A stretch of DNA of 50,709 bases from an uncultured Treponema sp. (GCA_946540605.1 CAMNIU010000131.1:1-50709); one strand, 5' to 3'; numbered from the stretch's first letter, positions 16,669 through 25,804 are shown. Notes: generated by a model from the sequence alone, not told the origin. Translations and numbers: made by a program.

Positions 16669-17667
16669 ATGGAATTTAAAGATTTTACAGCAGGAAAAGA
16701 TGACTCAGACCGCCGCCTTGACCGGGTTTTAAGAATATTTCTGAGTAACAAAGGATTACCAGAAATATATAAACTTCTTAGAAAAGGGCTTATAAAACTA
16801 AATCACAAAAAAGCAAAACCCGAAACGCACATTGTAGAAGGAGATATAATTTCCATAGCCGCTTTTCTTTTTGATGATGATAAAACTGAGGATTTAGAAA
16901 AATCTGAAAAAACAAAACCGGAGGCATCAACTTCAACAAAGCTGAAAATTGTATTTGAAAATGAACATCTTTTAATTATTGATAAACCATATGATAGAAC
17001 CGTTCATGGAAAAACTGATGGACTTTATAAAGACGTGATTGATTATTTGAATAACAAAACAGATTCTATAAAAAATACATCCCTTTCTTTTAAGCCAGGC
17101 CCTTTACATCGCCTTGACCGTCGGACCACCGGCCTTTTAGCTTTCTCAAAAAGCCTCGAAGGTGCCCGCTGGTTTACTCAGGGAATAAAAAATCACACAA
17201 TACACAAAAATTATTATGGGCTTGTTCAGGGAAAACTTTCTCAAAAAGAAGAATGGAAAGATTTTATTATCGACAATGGTGAAAATGAAGACGGATTTTA
17301 TACTGTAGAAGCAAAAGCAGCTTCAGAAAATAATGATTCTTCCTTAATGTGCGAAACTAATGTAACCCCAATTGCATGGGGATCAGCAAATGGAAAAGCC
17401 TACACTCTCGTTGAATATGAAATCAAAACAGGACGTAAGCACCAGATTCGTAGTCAAAGTGCCTTGCACAAACATCCTCTTGCAGGAGATACAGCCTATG
17501 GTGCAGCACGACTGGTCGATTCTTCAAAAAGAGAATTTTATCTGCAGGCTTATTGCCTAAGTTTTCCAGAAAATCCGCTTGGCCTACCTCCACAGATAAA
17601 AATAAGGCTTTCTTCTGATTTTATTGAACAATTACAATGTTGTGGTATTAAAAATTCTGGTTTATAA
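16669..17667 (+). CDS. RluA-family pseudouridine synthase
   Basis: 332 aa. An N-terminal S4 RNA-binding domain (DRRLDRVLRIFLSNKGLPEI, then IYKLLRKGLIKLN) is followed by a low-complexity acidic linker and the RluA catalytic domain. PGPLHRLDRRTTGLLAFSK holds the catalytic Asp (about D150), and KTGRKHQIRSQSALHKHPL and GDTAYG complete the family motifs. It isomerises uridines, most likely in 23S rRNA (RluC- or RluD-like); which positions cannot be told. It is divergent from the DUF212/rnf operon. The start lies 9 nt after TATACT with no Shine-Dalgarno, so it is a leaderless candidate. The P-loop/Asp23 gene follows 10 nt after its stop. Confidence 0.88.
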   Translation: MEFKDFTAGKDDSDRRLDRVLRIFLSNKGLPEIYKLLRKGLIKLNHKKAKPETHIVEGDIISIAAFLFDDDKTEDLEKSEKTKPEASTSTKLKIVFENEHLLIIDKPYDRTVHGKTDGLYKDVIDYLNNKTDSIKNTSLSFKPGPLHRLDRRTTGLLAFSKSLEGARWFTQGIKNHTIHKNYYGLVQGKLSQKEEWKDFIIDNGENEDGFYTVEAKAASENNDSSLMCETNVTPIAWGSANGKAYTLVEYEIKTGRKHQIRSQSALHKHPLAGDTAYGAARLVDSSKREFYLQAYCLSFPENPLGLPPQIKIRLSSDFIEQLQCCGIKNSGL

Positions 17668-17668
17668 T
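17640..17668 (+). promoter_or_regulatory. Sigma70-type promoter inside the 3' end of the RluA-type gene
   Basis: TTGTGG (17640-17645), a 17-nt spacer and a perfect TATAAT (17663-17668), which overlaps the stop codon of the pseudouridine synthase gene. The expected transcription start is at about 17675, only a few bases before the ATG at 17678 of the next gene. Confidence 0.65.
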
Positions 17669-17677
17669 ATAAGTGGT

Positions 17678-18586
17678 ATGGGAAAAAAACTTTCGGACAT
17701 CTTAGAAATTTTCGATATATTCAAACATATTCAGGTTTACGCACTTGTGGGAGAAAGCGGAACCGGTAAATCATTCCGTTCAAAACTTCTTGCAGAACAA
17801 TACGGAATTCATGCAATTATAGACGATGGGCTTTTAATCCAGGATGATAAAATTGTTGCAGGCCGTTCTGCAAAACGCGAAAAAACTTATATGGGTGCTG
17901 TTCGCGCTGCCCTTTTCGATGATAAAGAACACCGAGATTCTGTTGCCCGCGTTCTCCGAAAAACTCATATCAAAAAAATCCTCCTGCTTGGAACTTCAGA
18001 AAAAATGGTAAGTAAAATTGCCATGCGTCTTCAGTTACCACAGCCACAAAAAATCATACATATTGAAGACATAGCCTCACAGGAAGATATAGAAAAAGCT
18101 ATAAAATCCCGTCAGGTTGAAGGTAAACATGTAATTCCAGTTCCATCAATTGAAGTAAAAAAGAATTACTCACAGATTTTTTCTACTTCAATGCATGACT
18201 TTTTTAATAAAAACAAATTATTCAAAAAGACAGGAAAAAATCTAACCGGAAAGATGATTGAAAAATCAATTGTTCAGCCGGAATTTTCAAAGAAAGGCCG
18301 TATAGAAATTTCAGAAGCAGCCCTTACCCAAATGGTTATGCACTGTGTAAGTGAATGCGACCCAGAGGTAAAAATCAAAAAAATTTCAATTAAGACTGAT
18401 AACCGCGGATATCGTCTTATTGTAACTATCGATGTGCCTTTTGGAACTCAGCTTACCGGCAAGGTTCATAAACTTCAGCAATATATCATTGATAAAATTG
18501 AATCCTTTACAGGCATTCTTATTGAGGAAGTAAGTATTATAATTGATAAAATATCAAAGCCTGCCAGTATGACGGGAAGAACCTGA
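17678..18586 (+). CDS. P-loop ATPase fused to an Asp23/YloU-like domain
   Basis: 302 aa from the ATG at 17678 (the track start at 17624 lies within the upstream gene). The N-terminus has a Walker A motif, ALVGESGTGKSFRSKLLAEQ, in a predicted nucleotide-binding domain that continues to about residue 150 (KKILLLGTSEKMVSKIA). After a basic linker, the last 90 or so residues (ALTQMVMHCVSECDPEVKI, then TIDVPFGTQL and IIDKIESFTGILIEEVSIII) resemble the Asp23/Gls24/YloU fold, found in alkaline-shock and membrane-associated proteins. No signal peptide or helix is seen. It overlaps the convergent pcnB-like gene by 33 nt. Role unknown. Confidence 0.75.
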   Translation: MGKKLSDILEIFDIFKHIQVYALVGESGTGKSFRSKLLAEQYGIHAIIDDGLLIQDDKIVAGRSAKREKTYMGAVRAALFDDKEHRDSVARVLRKTHIKKILLLGTSEKMVSKIAMRLQLPQPQKIIHIEDIASQEDIEKAIKSRQVEGKHVIPVPSIEVKKNYSQIFSTSMHDFFNKNKLFKKTGKNLTGKMIEKSIVQPEFSKKGRIEISEAALTQMVMHCVSECDPEVKIKKISIKTDNRGYRLIVTIDVPFGTQLTGKVHKLQQYIIDKIESFTGILIEEVSIIIDKISKPASMTGRT

Positions 18587-19720
18587 TTTTGAATTTCCGC
18601 TCTTTTTAGGCTGTGTCTGTGGCAAAGCATTTTTCTGTGCTGCAGGTTTTGAACCTGTTGAACGTGATTTTACTCCAAGGTCATTCAATGCAGTTTTTAC
18701 AGCATATTCAAGTTCTTTGCGAACAGGATTCATAGGAAGTACAAAATTTCTGCATTCAGCCCAGGTTTTTGCATATAATTCAGTATAAGAGTATTTTTCT
18801 TTTGTTTCTTTTTCCCAGTCTGTAAGGGTTGCGGCAAAATCCTTAATAAGATAGAAAAGTTTTTTACCCATTCGTGCATCTGGTTCATTTTTATTTAATT
18901 CACCAAGTTTACGAATGCTTTCCATATATTTACTTTCAAAATCACGATTATCATAAATCAATGAAGTTGCAGCAGGCTGAAGATATATGAACAAATCTGT
19001 ATCAAGAGCTTCCTGAACAATTTCATAGGCACTGCAGTTATTAATAATTTTCAAAAGTTCTTCTGTAAGTCTTGATGGTGAAACCTGTGATAACATTCCT
19101 GCAGAATTTCTGATTTTATGTCTTAAAGAATGAGGCATTCTTGCATGTGTTGTTGCAGAATATTTTATGGCGCGAAGCATTCTTACAGGATCTTCAACAA
19201 AAATTCTGTCTAAAGGAATTACAGGTCGCAGAATATGCTTTTTGATATCACGCATTCCGCCAACATAATCAATTACCTGTTGCTGAAGCGGATCATAATA
19301 AAGTGCATTCATTGTAAAATCGCGGCGCAATACATCTTCTTCGATTGTACCAAAATCATTACCAACAGATCCTTCTGCATTGGAACGGAAAGTACTTACT
19401 TCAAAAATTTTAGTTCCAAATACAACATGAACCAGACGGAAACGTCGGCCTATAATGCGAGAATTTCTGAATATTCTTTTTATCTTAGATGGTGTGGCAT
19501 CGGTGACAATATCAAAATCTTTTGGTTTATTTCCAACTATCAAATCTCTTACTGCACCACCAACAATGTAGGCTGTAAAACCTGCATCGCGAAGTCTGTT
19601 AATAATTTGTAGTGCATCAGGATCAATGTTCTTGTTTGATATCAGGTGTTCCGCTTGCGTATAAATGACGGCCTTTTTTACTGGACGTCCTTGACCATCG
19701 GTACCATATCTAATTAACAC
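18554..19720 (-). CDS. pcnB: Poly(A) polymerase / tRNA nucleotidyltransferase family protein (PcnB-like)
   Basis: 388 aa. The class II nucleotidyltransferase core is clear: YIVGGAVRDLIVGNKPKDFD holds the catalytic G-[GS]-x9-DxD motif, then RIIGRRFRLVHVVFG and FEVSTFRSNAEG, then LRRDFTMNALYYDP, and VEDPVRMLRAIKYSA. The N-terminal AEHLISNKNIDPDALQII and the RRFRLVHV motif favour PcnB-type poly(A) polymerase over a CCA-adding enzyme, though the two are hard to separate by sequence. The C-terminal tail is basic and Ser-rich (KKSGNSKSGSSRHTGRL). The start is a GTG with no Shine-Dalgarno, close behind TTGACT and an AT-rich -10 region. It may add 3' tails to RNAs, marking them for decay. Confidence 0.82.
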   Translation of the reverse strand: MLIRYGTDGQGRPVKKAVIYTQAEHLISNKNIDPDALQIINRLRDAGFTAYIVGGAVRDLIVGNKPKDFDIVTDATPSKIKRIFRNSRIIGRRFRLVHVVFGTKIFEVSTFRSNAEGSVGNDFGTIEEDVLRRDFTMNALYYDPLQQQVIDYVGGMRDIKKHILRPVIPLDRIFVEDPVRMLRAIKYSATTHARMPHSLRHKIRNSAGMLSQVSPSRLTEELLKIINNCSAYEIVQEALDTDLFIYLQPAATSLIYDNRDFESKYMESIRKLGELNKNEPDARMGKKLFYLIKDFAATLTDWEKETKEKYSYTELYAKTWAECRNFVLPMNPVRKELEYAVKTALNDLGVKSRSTGSKPAAQKNALPQTQPKKSGNSKSGSSRHTGRL

Positions 19721-19784
19721 GATTATTGATATTATTGTGATTTTTTATTAATAGTCAAGTATATCGAAATAAGTGTGTTATTTA

Positions 19785-19876
19785 CTTTTGAAATTGCTTC
19801 CGCGCGAAAAAAGACCATAGCCAACGGGGATGATGTTGTCTATGGTCTTTTTTTGCTGCTTCAGCAATTTCAAAAG
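19785..19876. repeat. Two-stem inverted repeat with conserved GATGATGTTG core, copy A
   Basis: Outer arms CTTTTGAAATTGCT (19785-19798) and AGCAATTTCAAAAG (19863-19876) pair perfectly. Inner arms AAAAAAGACCATAG (19807-19820) and CTATGGTCTTTTTT (19840-19853) pair perfectly around CCAACGGGGATGATGTTGT. On the minus strand the inner hairpin ends in a U-run and can terminate the lipase transcript. It accounts for most of the 300-nt gap between pcnB and the lipase; the rest shows nothing I can name. The same core recurs at 21015-21060. Confidence 0.8.
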
Positions 19877-20018
19877 AAAAATCAAAGAGATCTTTTATAT
19901 ACTAAAAATCAATAATATCAATATCGAAAACAAGCGGAGAAAAAGGGGTCTTGTTAAATCGTCTACATTCTCCCCCGAAAAAACTCTGTGCGCTCCTTAG
20001 CTCTGTGAGGAATTTTAG

Positions 20019-20957
20019 TTATATTTTATCAACCCAAGCAATAATATCATTTTCTACAGTTTCTTTGTCGTTTTCGTTTAGAATTTCATGACGGTCGCCT
20101 GGGTATTCTTTGAAATCAATTTTCATTCCGTTTGACTTGTAAATCTCTATCAGCTTTTTGATTGAGGCACCGTAAGAACCTACAGGGTCTTCACTTCCCC
20201 AGATAAAGAATACCGGAAGATTTGATGGAATCTTTTTTATGTTTTTGTTTTTATGAATCTTATTCAAACCTTCTGTCATGCTGCAGAAAAAGGATGTCGT
20301 AAGAGGAAATCCACACCAGTTATCCATCTGATACATATCTACATTAAGTTCATTTGCAGAAAGCCAGTCGTTTTTTGTTCTTGGATTAGGGATACGGGCA
20401 TTATAGCTTCCAAAGGAAAGTTTATCCAAAAGCGGAACAATCGAATTTTTTCCAGCAAAAAAAGCAATAAGATGTGCAAAAAATGAACCAAATGCAATAA
20501 GAACCGGACGTGGACCCGCCGTACCACAAAGAATACAGGCATCAATTTCTGACCCAAACTCTTCAATGAATCCCTGAGAAACAAAAGAACCAAAGGAATG
20601 GCCCATAAGAATTGTCTTTTTTTCAGGAAAATCATTTTTAAGATTATCTATTACTGCTTTAAGATCAAGTACAGCACGGTCAAAACCTTTTTTAGCTGCA
20701 AGTTTTCCAAAAATACCTGTTCCATTTTTTTCTGCATTTTCTGCAGAACGACCGTGTCCGCGCATATCATAGGCATTTAAAACCCAGCCATTTTCCGCAA
20801 GCACAGAACCAAAACGGTCATAACGTAAACTATGTTCTGCAAGCCCATGATGTAACTGTATTACACCTTTTATTTCTTCATCTGTATCTGGCTGCCAGCG
20901 GTTTACACTTAACTCATAACCGTCGTCCATTTTCAACATAAAACTTTTCATATTCAT
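20019..20957 (-). CDS. Alpha/beta hydrolase, lysophospholipase/monoacylglycerol lipase type
   Basis: 312 aa from the ATG at 20957, which has GGAG 7 nt upstream; the track's TTG start adds two residues. The fold is typical of the lysophospholipase/MGL family: VIQLHHGLAEHSLRYDRF (oxyanion region), YDMRGHGRSAE, the nucleophile elbow ILMGHSFGSFVS (Ser about 119), the acid in FFIWGSEDPVGS, and the catalytic His in GDRHEILNEND. No signal peptide is seen. It probably removes acyl chains from monoglycerides or lysophospholipids in the cytoplasm or at the inner membrane. It stands alone between two related hairpin elements. Confidence 0.85.
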   Translation of the reverse strand: MNMKSFMLKMDDGYELSVNRWQPDTDEEIKGVIQLHHGLAEHSLRYDRFGSVLAENGWVLNAYDMRGHGRSAENAEKNGTGIFGKLAAKKGFDRAVLDLKAVIDNLKNDFPEKKTILMGHSFGSFVSQGFIEEFGSEIDACILCGTAGPRPVLIAFGSFFAHLIAFFAGKNSIVPLLDKLSFGSYNARIPNPRTKNDWLSANELNVDMYQMDNWCGFPLTTSFFCSMTEGLNKIHKNKNIKKIPSNLPVFFIWGSEDPVGSYGASIKKLIEIYKSNGMKIDFKEYPGDRHEILNENDKETVENDIIAWVDKI

Positions 20958-21014
20958 ATACAATCTCCTGACAATTTATAAACTTTCCAGTTCTATCATT
21001 CGCAATCTCCTGTT

Positions 21015-21060
21015 GAAAATGCCCTCGGCCAACTGGGATGATGTTGTCCTCGGTCATTTC
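21015..21060. repeat. Inverted-repeat element with conserved GATGATGTTG core, copy B
   Basis: GAAAATG and CATTTC form the outer arms, and CCTCGG flanks the core on both sides. The core CCAACTGGGATGATGTTGTC differs by one base from copy A (19785-19876), while the flanking stem sequence is different. It lies upstream of both the lipase (minus) and the methylase gene (plus). The inner stem is imperfect here. Confidence 0.65.
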
Positions 21061-21090
21061 CCACTCCGATGGTGAATGTAAATTAATAAC

Positions 21091-21119
21091 TTGAAGTTAT
21101 TATTGTATTAATGTTAAAA
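21091..21119 (+). promoter_or_regulatory. Promoter of the 23S rRNA methyltransferase-like gene (leaderless candidate)
   Basis: TTGAAG (21091-21096), 17 nt, TTAAAA (21114-21119). The expected start of transcription coincides with the ATG at 21127. No Shine-Dalgarno is present. Confidence 0.5.
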
Positions 21120-21126
21120 TTACTTT

Positions 21127-22347
21127 ATGTACATTATAACAGATAAAATGGTTTTCGGGGGAAAATCTTTAGGAAAAATTGATGGAAAAAACGTATTTGT
21201 TCCCTACACTATTCCCGGCGAAAAAATTGAAATAGAAATTACAGAACAGAATAAAGATTATGATAATGCAGAAATTATAAAAATTCTTGAACCGTCTGAA
21301 CATCGTGTTGAACCAAAATGCCGTTATTATGGAAAATGCGGTGGTTGTAATATGATGCACATTGATTCAACCTATCAGAAAGAACTTCGAAAACAGATGC
21401 TTACAGATATTTTTCGCCAGAATGGAATCGATATTTCAAATAAGACACAAATAATTGATGGCCCTGATTTTAATTATAGAGCCCGTTTTCAGTTAAACAA
21501 TGGCGGATTATCACAAAGAAAATCAAATATTGTAATTCCAGTAGAAGAATGTCTATGTGCAGAAAATGCAGTAAATAACTATCTGAAAAGCACAGCAGAA
21601 AAATCTGAAAATCGACCAAAAGGAAGATGTCACCTGTTTGGAAGTGCTTTTTGTAATGAAGATTTTAAAATTGCAGTAGAAGAAAACAAGAATGAAAATT
21701 ATAAAAAAATACAAGGAGTAAAAGGCGATAAGGCAAAAAAACTGAAAATAAAAGAAAACAAATACTTTTCTGGAACTGTGTCATCTCCAGAAAATACTAT
21801 GACAGTTACACTGGGTGGTCATAAGCTTTCTTTTGATGTAAGAGGATTTTTTCAGTCAAATCTTTTTGTATTTGAAAAAGTCTGCCGTCTTATTACAGAA
21901 CTTCTTCCTGGTGGTAAAAACATTCTGGATATGTATGCCGGCTGTGGCTCAATTTCTAGTTTTTTGACAGAAAAATATGAAAACGTAGTTCTTGTAGAAC
22001 ACAATAGAGATGCACTTGTTTTTGCAGAACAGAATATGGCAGAAACTAAACATATCAGTTATGGTTTGAGCGGTGCTAACTTTGTTAAAAACTGTGCAAA
22101 TACACTTCCCTCTTTTGATGCCTGTACTATAGATCCTCCTAGAAGCGGAATGGAAAAAGAAGTCCGCCAGTGGTTAGCTGACTCTCAAATTCCTTTGATT
22201 ATTTCTCTTTCTTGTGATCCTACAACTCATGCCCGTGACTGTGCTGCATTAATCAAAGCTGGTTATCAAATTAAGAAAATGTATCTTCTGGATTTTTATC
22301 CGAATACCAGCCATATAGAAAGTCTTTCACTTCTTGAACGGATATAA
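21127..22347 (+). CDS. RlmD/TrmA-family (uracil-5-)-methyltransferase
   Basis: 406 aa. The N-terminal TRAM domain (MVFGGKSLGKIDGKNVFVPY; PGEKIEIEI) is followed by a [4Fe-4S] cysteine cluster CRYYGKCGGCNMMH (from about C65), then the SAM-binding domain with LDMYAGCGSISSFL, the motif IDPPRSGM, and the catalytic nucleophile in LSCDPTTHARD (about C363). It methylates C5 of a uridine in rRNA (RlmC/RlmD-like) or tRNA; the target cannot be assigned. The start fits a leaderless mRNA. The next gene follows after 5 nt. Confidence 0.87.
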   Translation: MYIITDKMVFGGKSLGKIDGKNVFVPYTIPGEKIEIEITEQNKDYDNAEIIKILEPSEHRVEPKCRYYGKCGGCNMMHIDSTYQKELRKQMLTDIFRQNGIDISNKTQIIDGPDFNYRARFQLNNGGLSQRKSNIVIPVEECLCAENAVNNYLKSTAEKSENRPKGRCHLFGSAFCNEDFKIAVEENKNENYKKIQGVKGDKAKKLKIKENKYFSGTVSSPENTMTVTLGGHKLSFDVRGFFQSNLFVFEKVCRLITELLPGGKNILDMYAGCGSISSFLTEKYENVVLVEHNRDALVFAEQNMAETKHISYGLSGANFVKNCANTLPSFDACTIDPPRSGMEKEVRQWLADSQIPLIISLSCDPTTHARDCAALIKAGYQIKKMYLLDFYPNTSHIESLSLLERI

Positions 22348-22352
22348 CAAAA

Positions 22353-24113
22353 ATGATGAATAATAAAGTTATTAAAAAGTTTATATTTTTTATTTTTATT
22401 TCTATATGTCTTATTACACAGTTTTTTGCACAGGATGCAGGGCTTGAAATACTTTCAAATTATAATACCAGCTGGAGTTCAGTTTTGCCCGGCACCGCAC
22501 TTTGCGAACCGGAAGTTACTTCTTATGGTTTTTGTCTTGTAACTGATGCAAGAAATATTATGGGGTATTCTTCAACAGGAAAACTCTTATGGGAAAAAAA
22601 CATTGGAAGGGTTAGGAATGTCAGCCTTACTACAATGCGTGGTGATTTTATTCTTTTTCATGACGAAAACTCAAATATTTTAAGGCTATTTAATCCTAGT
22701 GGAAATGAATTATGGTCTAAGGCACTTGATTTTAAGCCGTTTTCAAAACCTTTTGCAGGTCGTGACGGACGCTTTTTTATTCATGGAGAAAACAAAGTTT
22801 ATTGCTATGGAATAAACGGTTCTATTCGATGGCAACTCCAGACATCAGCACAAAAAAATCTTCCGATTCAAGAATTACCTGATGGTTCAATTGTTGTTTT
22901 TCTGGCTGATGAAGGCGGTAAAACTAAAGGTTTAAGAATCTCTCCATTCGGGGAAAAATTAGAAGATATCACCTTTGCCGGTAGTGTTAGAAATTGTTTT
23001 ACCTGCAGCGAAGGTATTTTATTAATCTTTACAGATTATAGCGCAGGACTTTTTTCTCTAACTGATGGACTTACAAAAAGCCGATGGGTAACATCTGTAC
23101 AAGCTGGAAATCCTTTGTTTATTGTTAATAAAGATAAAACTGATTTCCGATTGTTGTCACTTTCTCAAAATGACGTAACAGTTTATAAATTGAATGTGCA
23201 GGATGGAACAGAACTTTCAAGCTGTAAGCTTAACGGGATTAATGGACTTAATTTATTAAAATTAGATTTTTCTGCTTCGGGTCTTTTTTTAGCTGATTCA
23301 AACAAAGCTGTTTTAGTAGATGAAAACTACAAGGAATTGTGGTCTGCAAAAATGCCTGTTAATATCCGCAATAAGACTATAAATCAGATTATTTATTCAA
23401 ATGATAATTATCTTATCTTCTGTGATAAAAACTGGACTATGAATGCCTACCTTACAAGCCAGACAACTAATAAAACTGTATTAAAAAATATACAGTCTGA
23501 TTATTCATATTTTGCCCCACTGGATTTAACTGAATTCAATTATTTTACCCAGAGCGGATTTTTTTCCAATTTAATAAATCCGGAACGTGAAAAAGAAATA
23601 TTTGAAGGTAACTTTGGAATAAAAGAACAGGAATGGCTTACTCAAACGCTTTCGGTTGCACGCCTATATTACATGGATTCCACGTCATCAAACTTTGGAG
23701 TTCATACAGAAAAATCCGTTTTCCAAACAGACTCAGCCGGCTTCGAATCAATACTGGTGCAGTTAGCCTTACTTTGTACTGATAATACACAGTCGGCGTG
23801 CGCTGACATACTTTCAAAGAGCAACAATAAAACATATTGCCGCGCCCTACTAACAAATCTTACAGGCTACGATCCCGACGGAAAACTTCTTACAGCCATA
23901 GAACGTCATGCAGAACTTGCAGGAAACAAAGATTCGGCATACTGTAATATTATCTGCGATGCAGTTTATTCGATTTGCAAATTTATGGGCCGTCCAGCCT
24001 ACAATAAACACGGAAAAGATATAATCAAGCGCTTTATGGGAGCCGGATACAGTTCTAATACAAGAACTTATGCACGTGATACACTAAAAAAAATAATATC
24101 TCTCGAGTTATAA
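22353..24113 (+). CDS. Exported PQQ/WD40-like beta-propeller protein
   Basis: 586 aa. Signal peptide KKFIFFIFISICLITQFFAQ. Residues from about 40 to 380 contain repeated propeller-like strands ending in W: GYSSTGKLLWEKNIG, NPSGNELWSKALD, GINGSIRWQLQ, DENYKELWSAKM, the pattern of PQQ-binding or BamB-like repeats. The last 180 or so residues are helical and Cys-containing, with no family I recognise. It is probably periplasmic and may scaffold envelope proteins. It begins 5 nt after the methylase stop and has no Shine-Dalgarno, so it likely depends on read-through or reinitiation. Predicted function is not specific. Confidence 0.75.
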   Translation: MMNNKVIKKFIFFIFISICLITQFFAQDAGLEILSNYNTSWSSVLPGTALCEPEVTSYGFCLVTDARNIMGYSSTGKLLWEKNIGRVRNVSLTTMRGDFILFHDENSNILRLFNPSGNELWSKALDFKPFSKPFAGRDGRFFIHGENKVYCYGINGSIRWQLQTSAQKNLPIQELPDGSIVVFLADEGGKTKGLRISPFGEKLEDITFAGSVRNCFTCSEGILLIFTDYSAGLFSLTDGLTKSRWVTSVQAGNPLFIVNKDKTDFRLLSLSQNDVTVYKLNVQDGTELSSCKLNGINGLNLLKLDFSASGLFLADSNKAVLVDENYKELWSAKMPVNIRNKTINQIIYSNDNYLIFCDKNWTMNAYLTSQTTNKTVLKNIQSDYSYFAPLDLTEFNYFTQSGFFSNLINPEREKEIFEGNFGIKEQEWLTQTLSVARLYYMDSTSSNFGVHTEKSVFQTDSAGFESILVQLALLCTDNTQSACADILSKSNNKTYCRALLTNLTGYDPDGKLLTAIERHAELAGNKDSAYCNIICDAVYSICKFMGRPAYNKHGKDIIKRFMGAGYSSNTRTYARDTLKKIISLEL

Positions 24114-24184
24114 TTTATTGGCCTTTTCTTTAATACTGTGTTAAAATTATTTAATAAATTTCAGTAAATTTACAGGTGGCAAGT

Positions 24185-25804
24185 ATGAAAAAATCTTTAC
24201 TTCTTTTAGCTTTATCACTTTTACTTTCAGCAGGACTTTTTGCCCTCGAAGTAAATCAGCCTGAACTTACATCTACAGGCGATCAGACAATCGAATTTAT
24301 TAACTATACAGGACCTCACAAGGTAATTGATTCCATATCAGCAATCAAAGGTATTGGTAGCGGACTTGGAAATCAAATTGCCAGTAATCCAGAAAAGGCA
24401 ACCTCAACAAATAAAAACAGCAAATATTGGGTTGTTCATGCCATTGATGAAAATGAAACTGGCAAACTTGATGCAGATATACTTTACATCGGTTCAAATG
24501 CCACTGTAGATCATATTACAAACCTTCGAAGAATCATTTCTGCATATCTTGTTTCAGCTTATGGCTATAGTGAAAAAGATGCAGATACAATTTCAGTATT
24601 TATTACTGTTTACAATGCCGTATACCGCGGAAAATTAGATACCTTTAAATCAAAATACAAGAATGTAGTTATTCAGAATCTTACTTCAGAAAACTGTGGT
24701 CTTTCTGTTACATATAAAGACTGGCCTGGGAAATCAGAAATCGTAATTCCTCTTTATGATGTTAAAAATGGCGGACTTTCAACTGTTGATACTTCAGTTA
24801 TCAGCGATTCTTCTGTTGTAAAATCCATGAAAGAAGATGATGACAAGAATGTTGAAAGCCGTAAGGAAATGGTAGACATCAAGGAACGCGAAGCTGACGA
24901 AGCAAGCACAAAGGCTCAGGAAGCACAGAAAAAAGCTGTAACAGAACAGAAGAAACTCGACGAAGAAAAGAAAAAAACTGAAGAAACAAAGAAAGAAGCC
25001 GAAGAGGCTAAGAAAACTGCTGAAGAAAAACAGAAGGTAGCAGAAGAAAATCCTGATGACAAACAGGCACAAAAAGAAGCTGAAGAAGCTAAAAAGGAAG
25101 CCGAAGAGAAACAGCAGGCAGCTGAAGAACAACAGCAGAAACAGGAAGAGCAGCAGGCCAAGACTGAAGAAGCTAAACAGGAAGCAAAAGAACAGCAGGC
25201 CCGTGCTGATAAAAAAGAAACTGAAGCACAGACAGAACGCAAGGAAATAGCAAAAGACCAGGCTGAAGTTCAGAAGAAAGAAGCTCAGCAGGCTCTTATG
25301 ACTACAGAGTTTGGTATCATTCTTTCTGATGAAGCAAACATGCTTTCACGTCTTGTAAAGTTCAATATTCAGAATGGTGAAGTTGTAAAGAACTCCCCTG
25401 TTGCACAGATTCGTAACCGAACTGTTTATAAAGAAGGCGACGGTTTTATTGCAATTGCAGGTGAAAACTCAGGAAACGGTTCTGTAAAACTTGTAACAAT
25501 TTCTCCTGACACACTTGAAATCTCTGCAGAAAGCGATAATCAGATTGCAGAAGATTCAGTTCTCGTTCAAGACGGAAAAGAATACTACTGTGTAACTGAA
25601 GAAAACGGAAGCTTCTATCTTGCCAAATTTGGTGGAGATCTTAGTCTTAAATTAAAGTCTCAGATTCAGGTAAAATCTGGAACTCCAGTAACAGTAACAG
25701 ACGGTGGAATTGTAGTAACAGACTCAAATGGCCGCCTCCGCTTACTAGATAAGAAAGATCTTTCTGTAAAAACAAGTGGAAACAGTGCTGCTGATGCAAA
25801 ATAG
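24185..25804 (+). CDS. P83/100-family exported antigen with long coiled coil
   Basis: 539 aa from the ATG at 24185, which has AGGTGG just upstream; the GTG used by the track is part of that Shine-Dalgarno. Signal peptide MKKSLLLLALSLLLSAGLFA. Residues about 20-215 form the conserved N-terminal part of the spirochaete P83/100 family (IEFINYTGPHKVIDSISAIK; GIGSGLGNQIA). Then comes a roughly 150-residue Glu/Lys/Gln/Ala coiled coil, and a C-terminal beta domain (EFGIILSDEANMLSRLVKFN). The Borrelia homologue is an immunodominant periplasmic antigen. The minus-strand ORFs over the coiled coil are compositional shadows. Confidence 0.85.
   Translation: MKKSLLLLALSLLLSAGLFALEVNQPELTSTGDQTIEFINYTGPHKVIDSISAIKGIGSGLGNQIASNPEKATSTNKNSKYWVVHAIDENETGKLDADILYIGSNATVDHITNLRRIISAYLVSAYGYSEKDADTISVFITVYNAVYRGKLDTFKSKYKNVVIQNLTSENCGLSVTYKDWPGKSEIVIPLYDVKNGGLSTVDTSVISDSSVVKSMKEDDDKNVESRKEMVDIKEREADEASTKAQEAQKKAVTEQKKLDEEKKKTEETKKEAEEAKKTAEEKQKVAEENPDDKQAQKEAEEAKKEAEEKQQAAEEQQQKQEEQQAKTEEAKQEAKEQQARADKKETEAQTERKEIAKDQAEVQKKEAQQALMTTEFGIILSDEANMLSRLVKFNIQNGEVVKNSPVAQIRNRTVYKEGDGFIAIAGENSGNGSVKLVTISPDTLEISAESDNQIAEDSVLVQDGKEYYCVTEENGSFYLAKFGGDLSLKLKSQIQVKSGTPVTVTDGGIVVTDSNGRLRLLDKKDLSVKTSGNSAADAK

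Noticed and set aside
24794-25242. Minus-strand ORFs rich in Ser/Phe/Cys over the P83/100 gene
   Set aside because: They are compositional shadows of the Glu/Lys-rich coiled coil on the plus strand.
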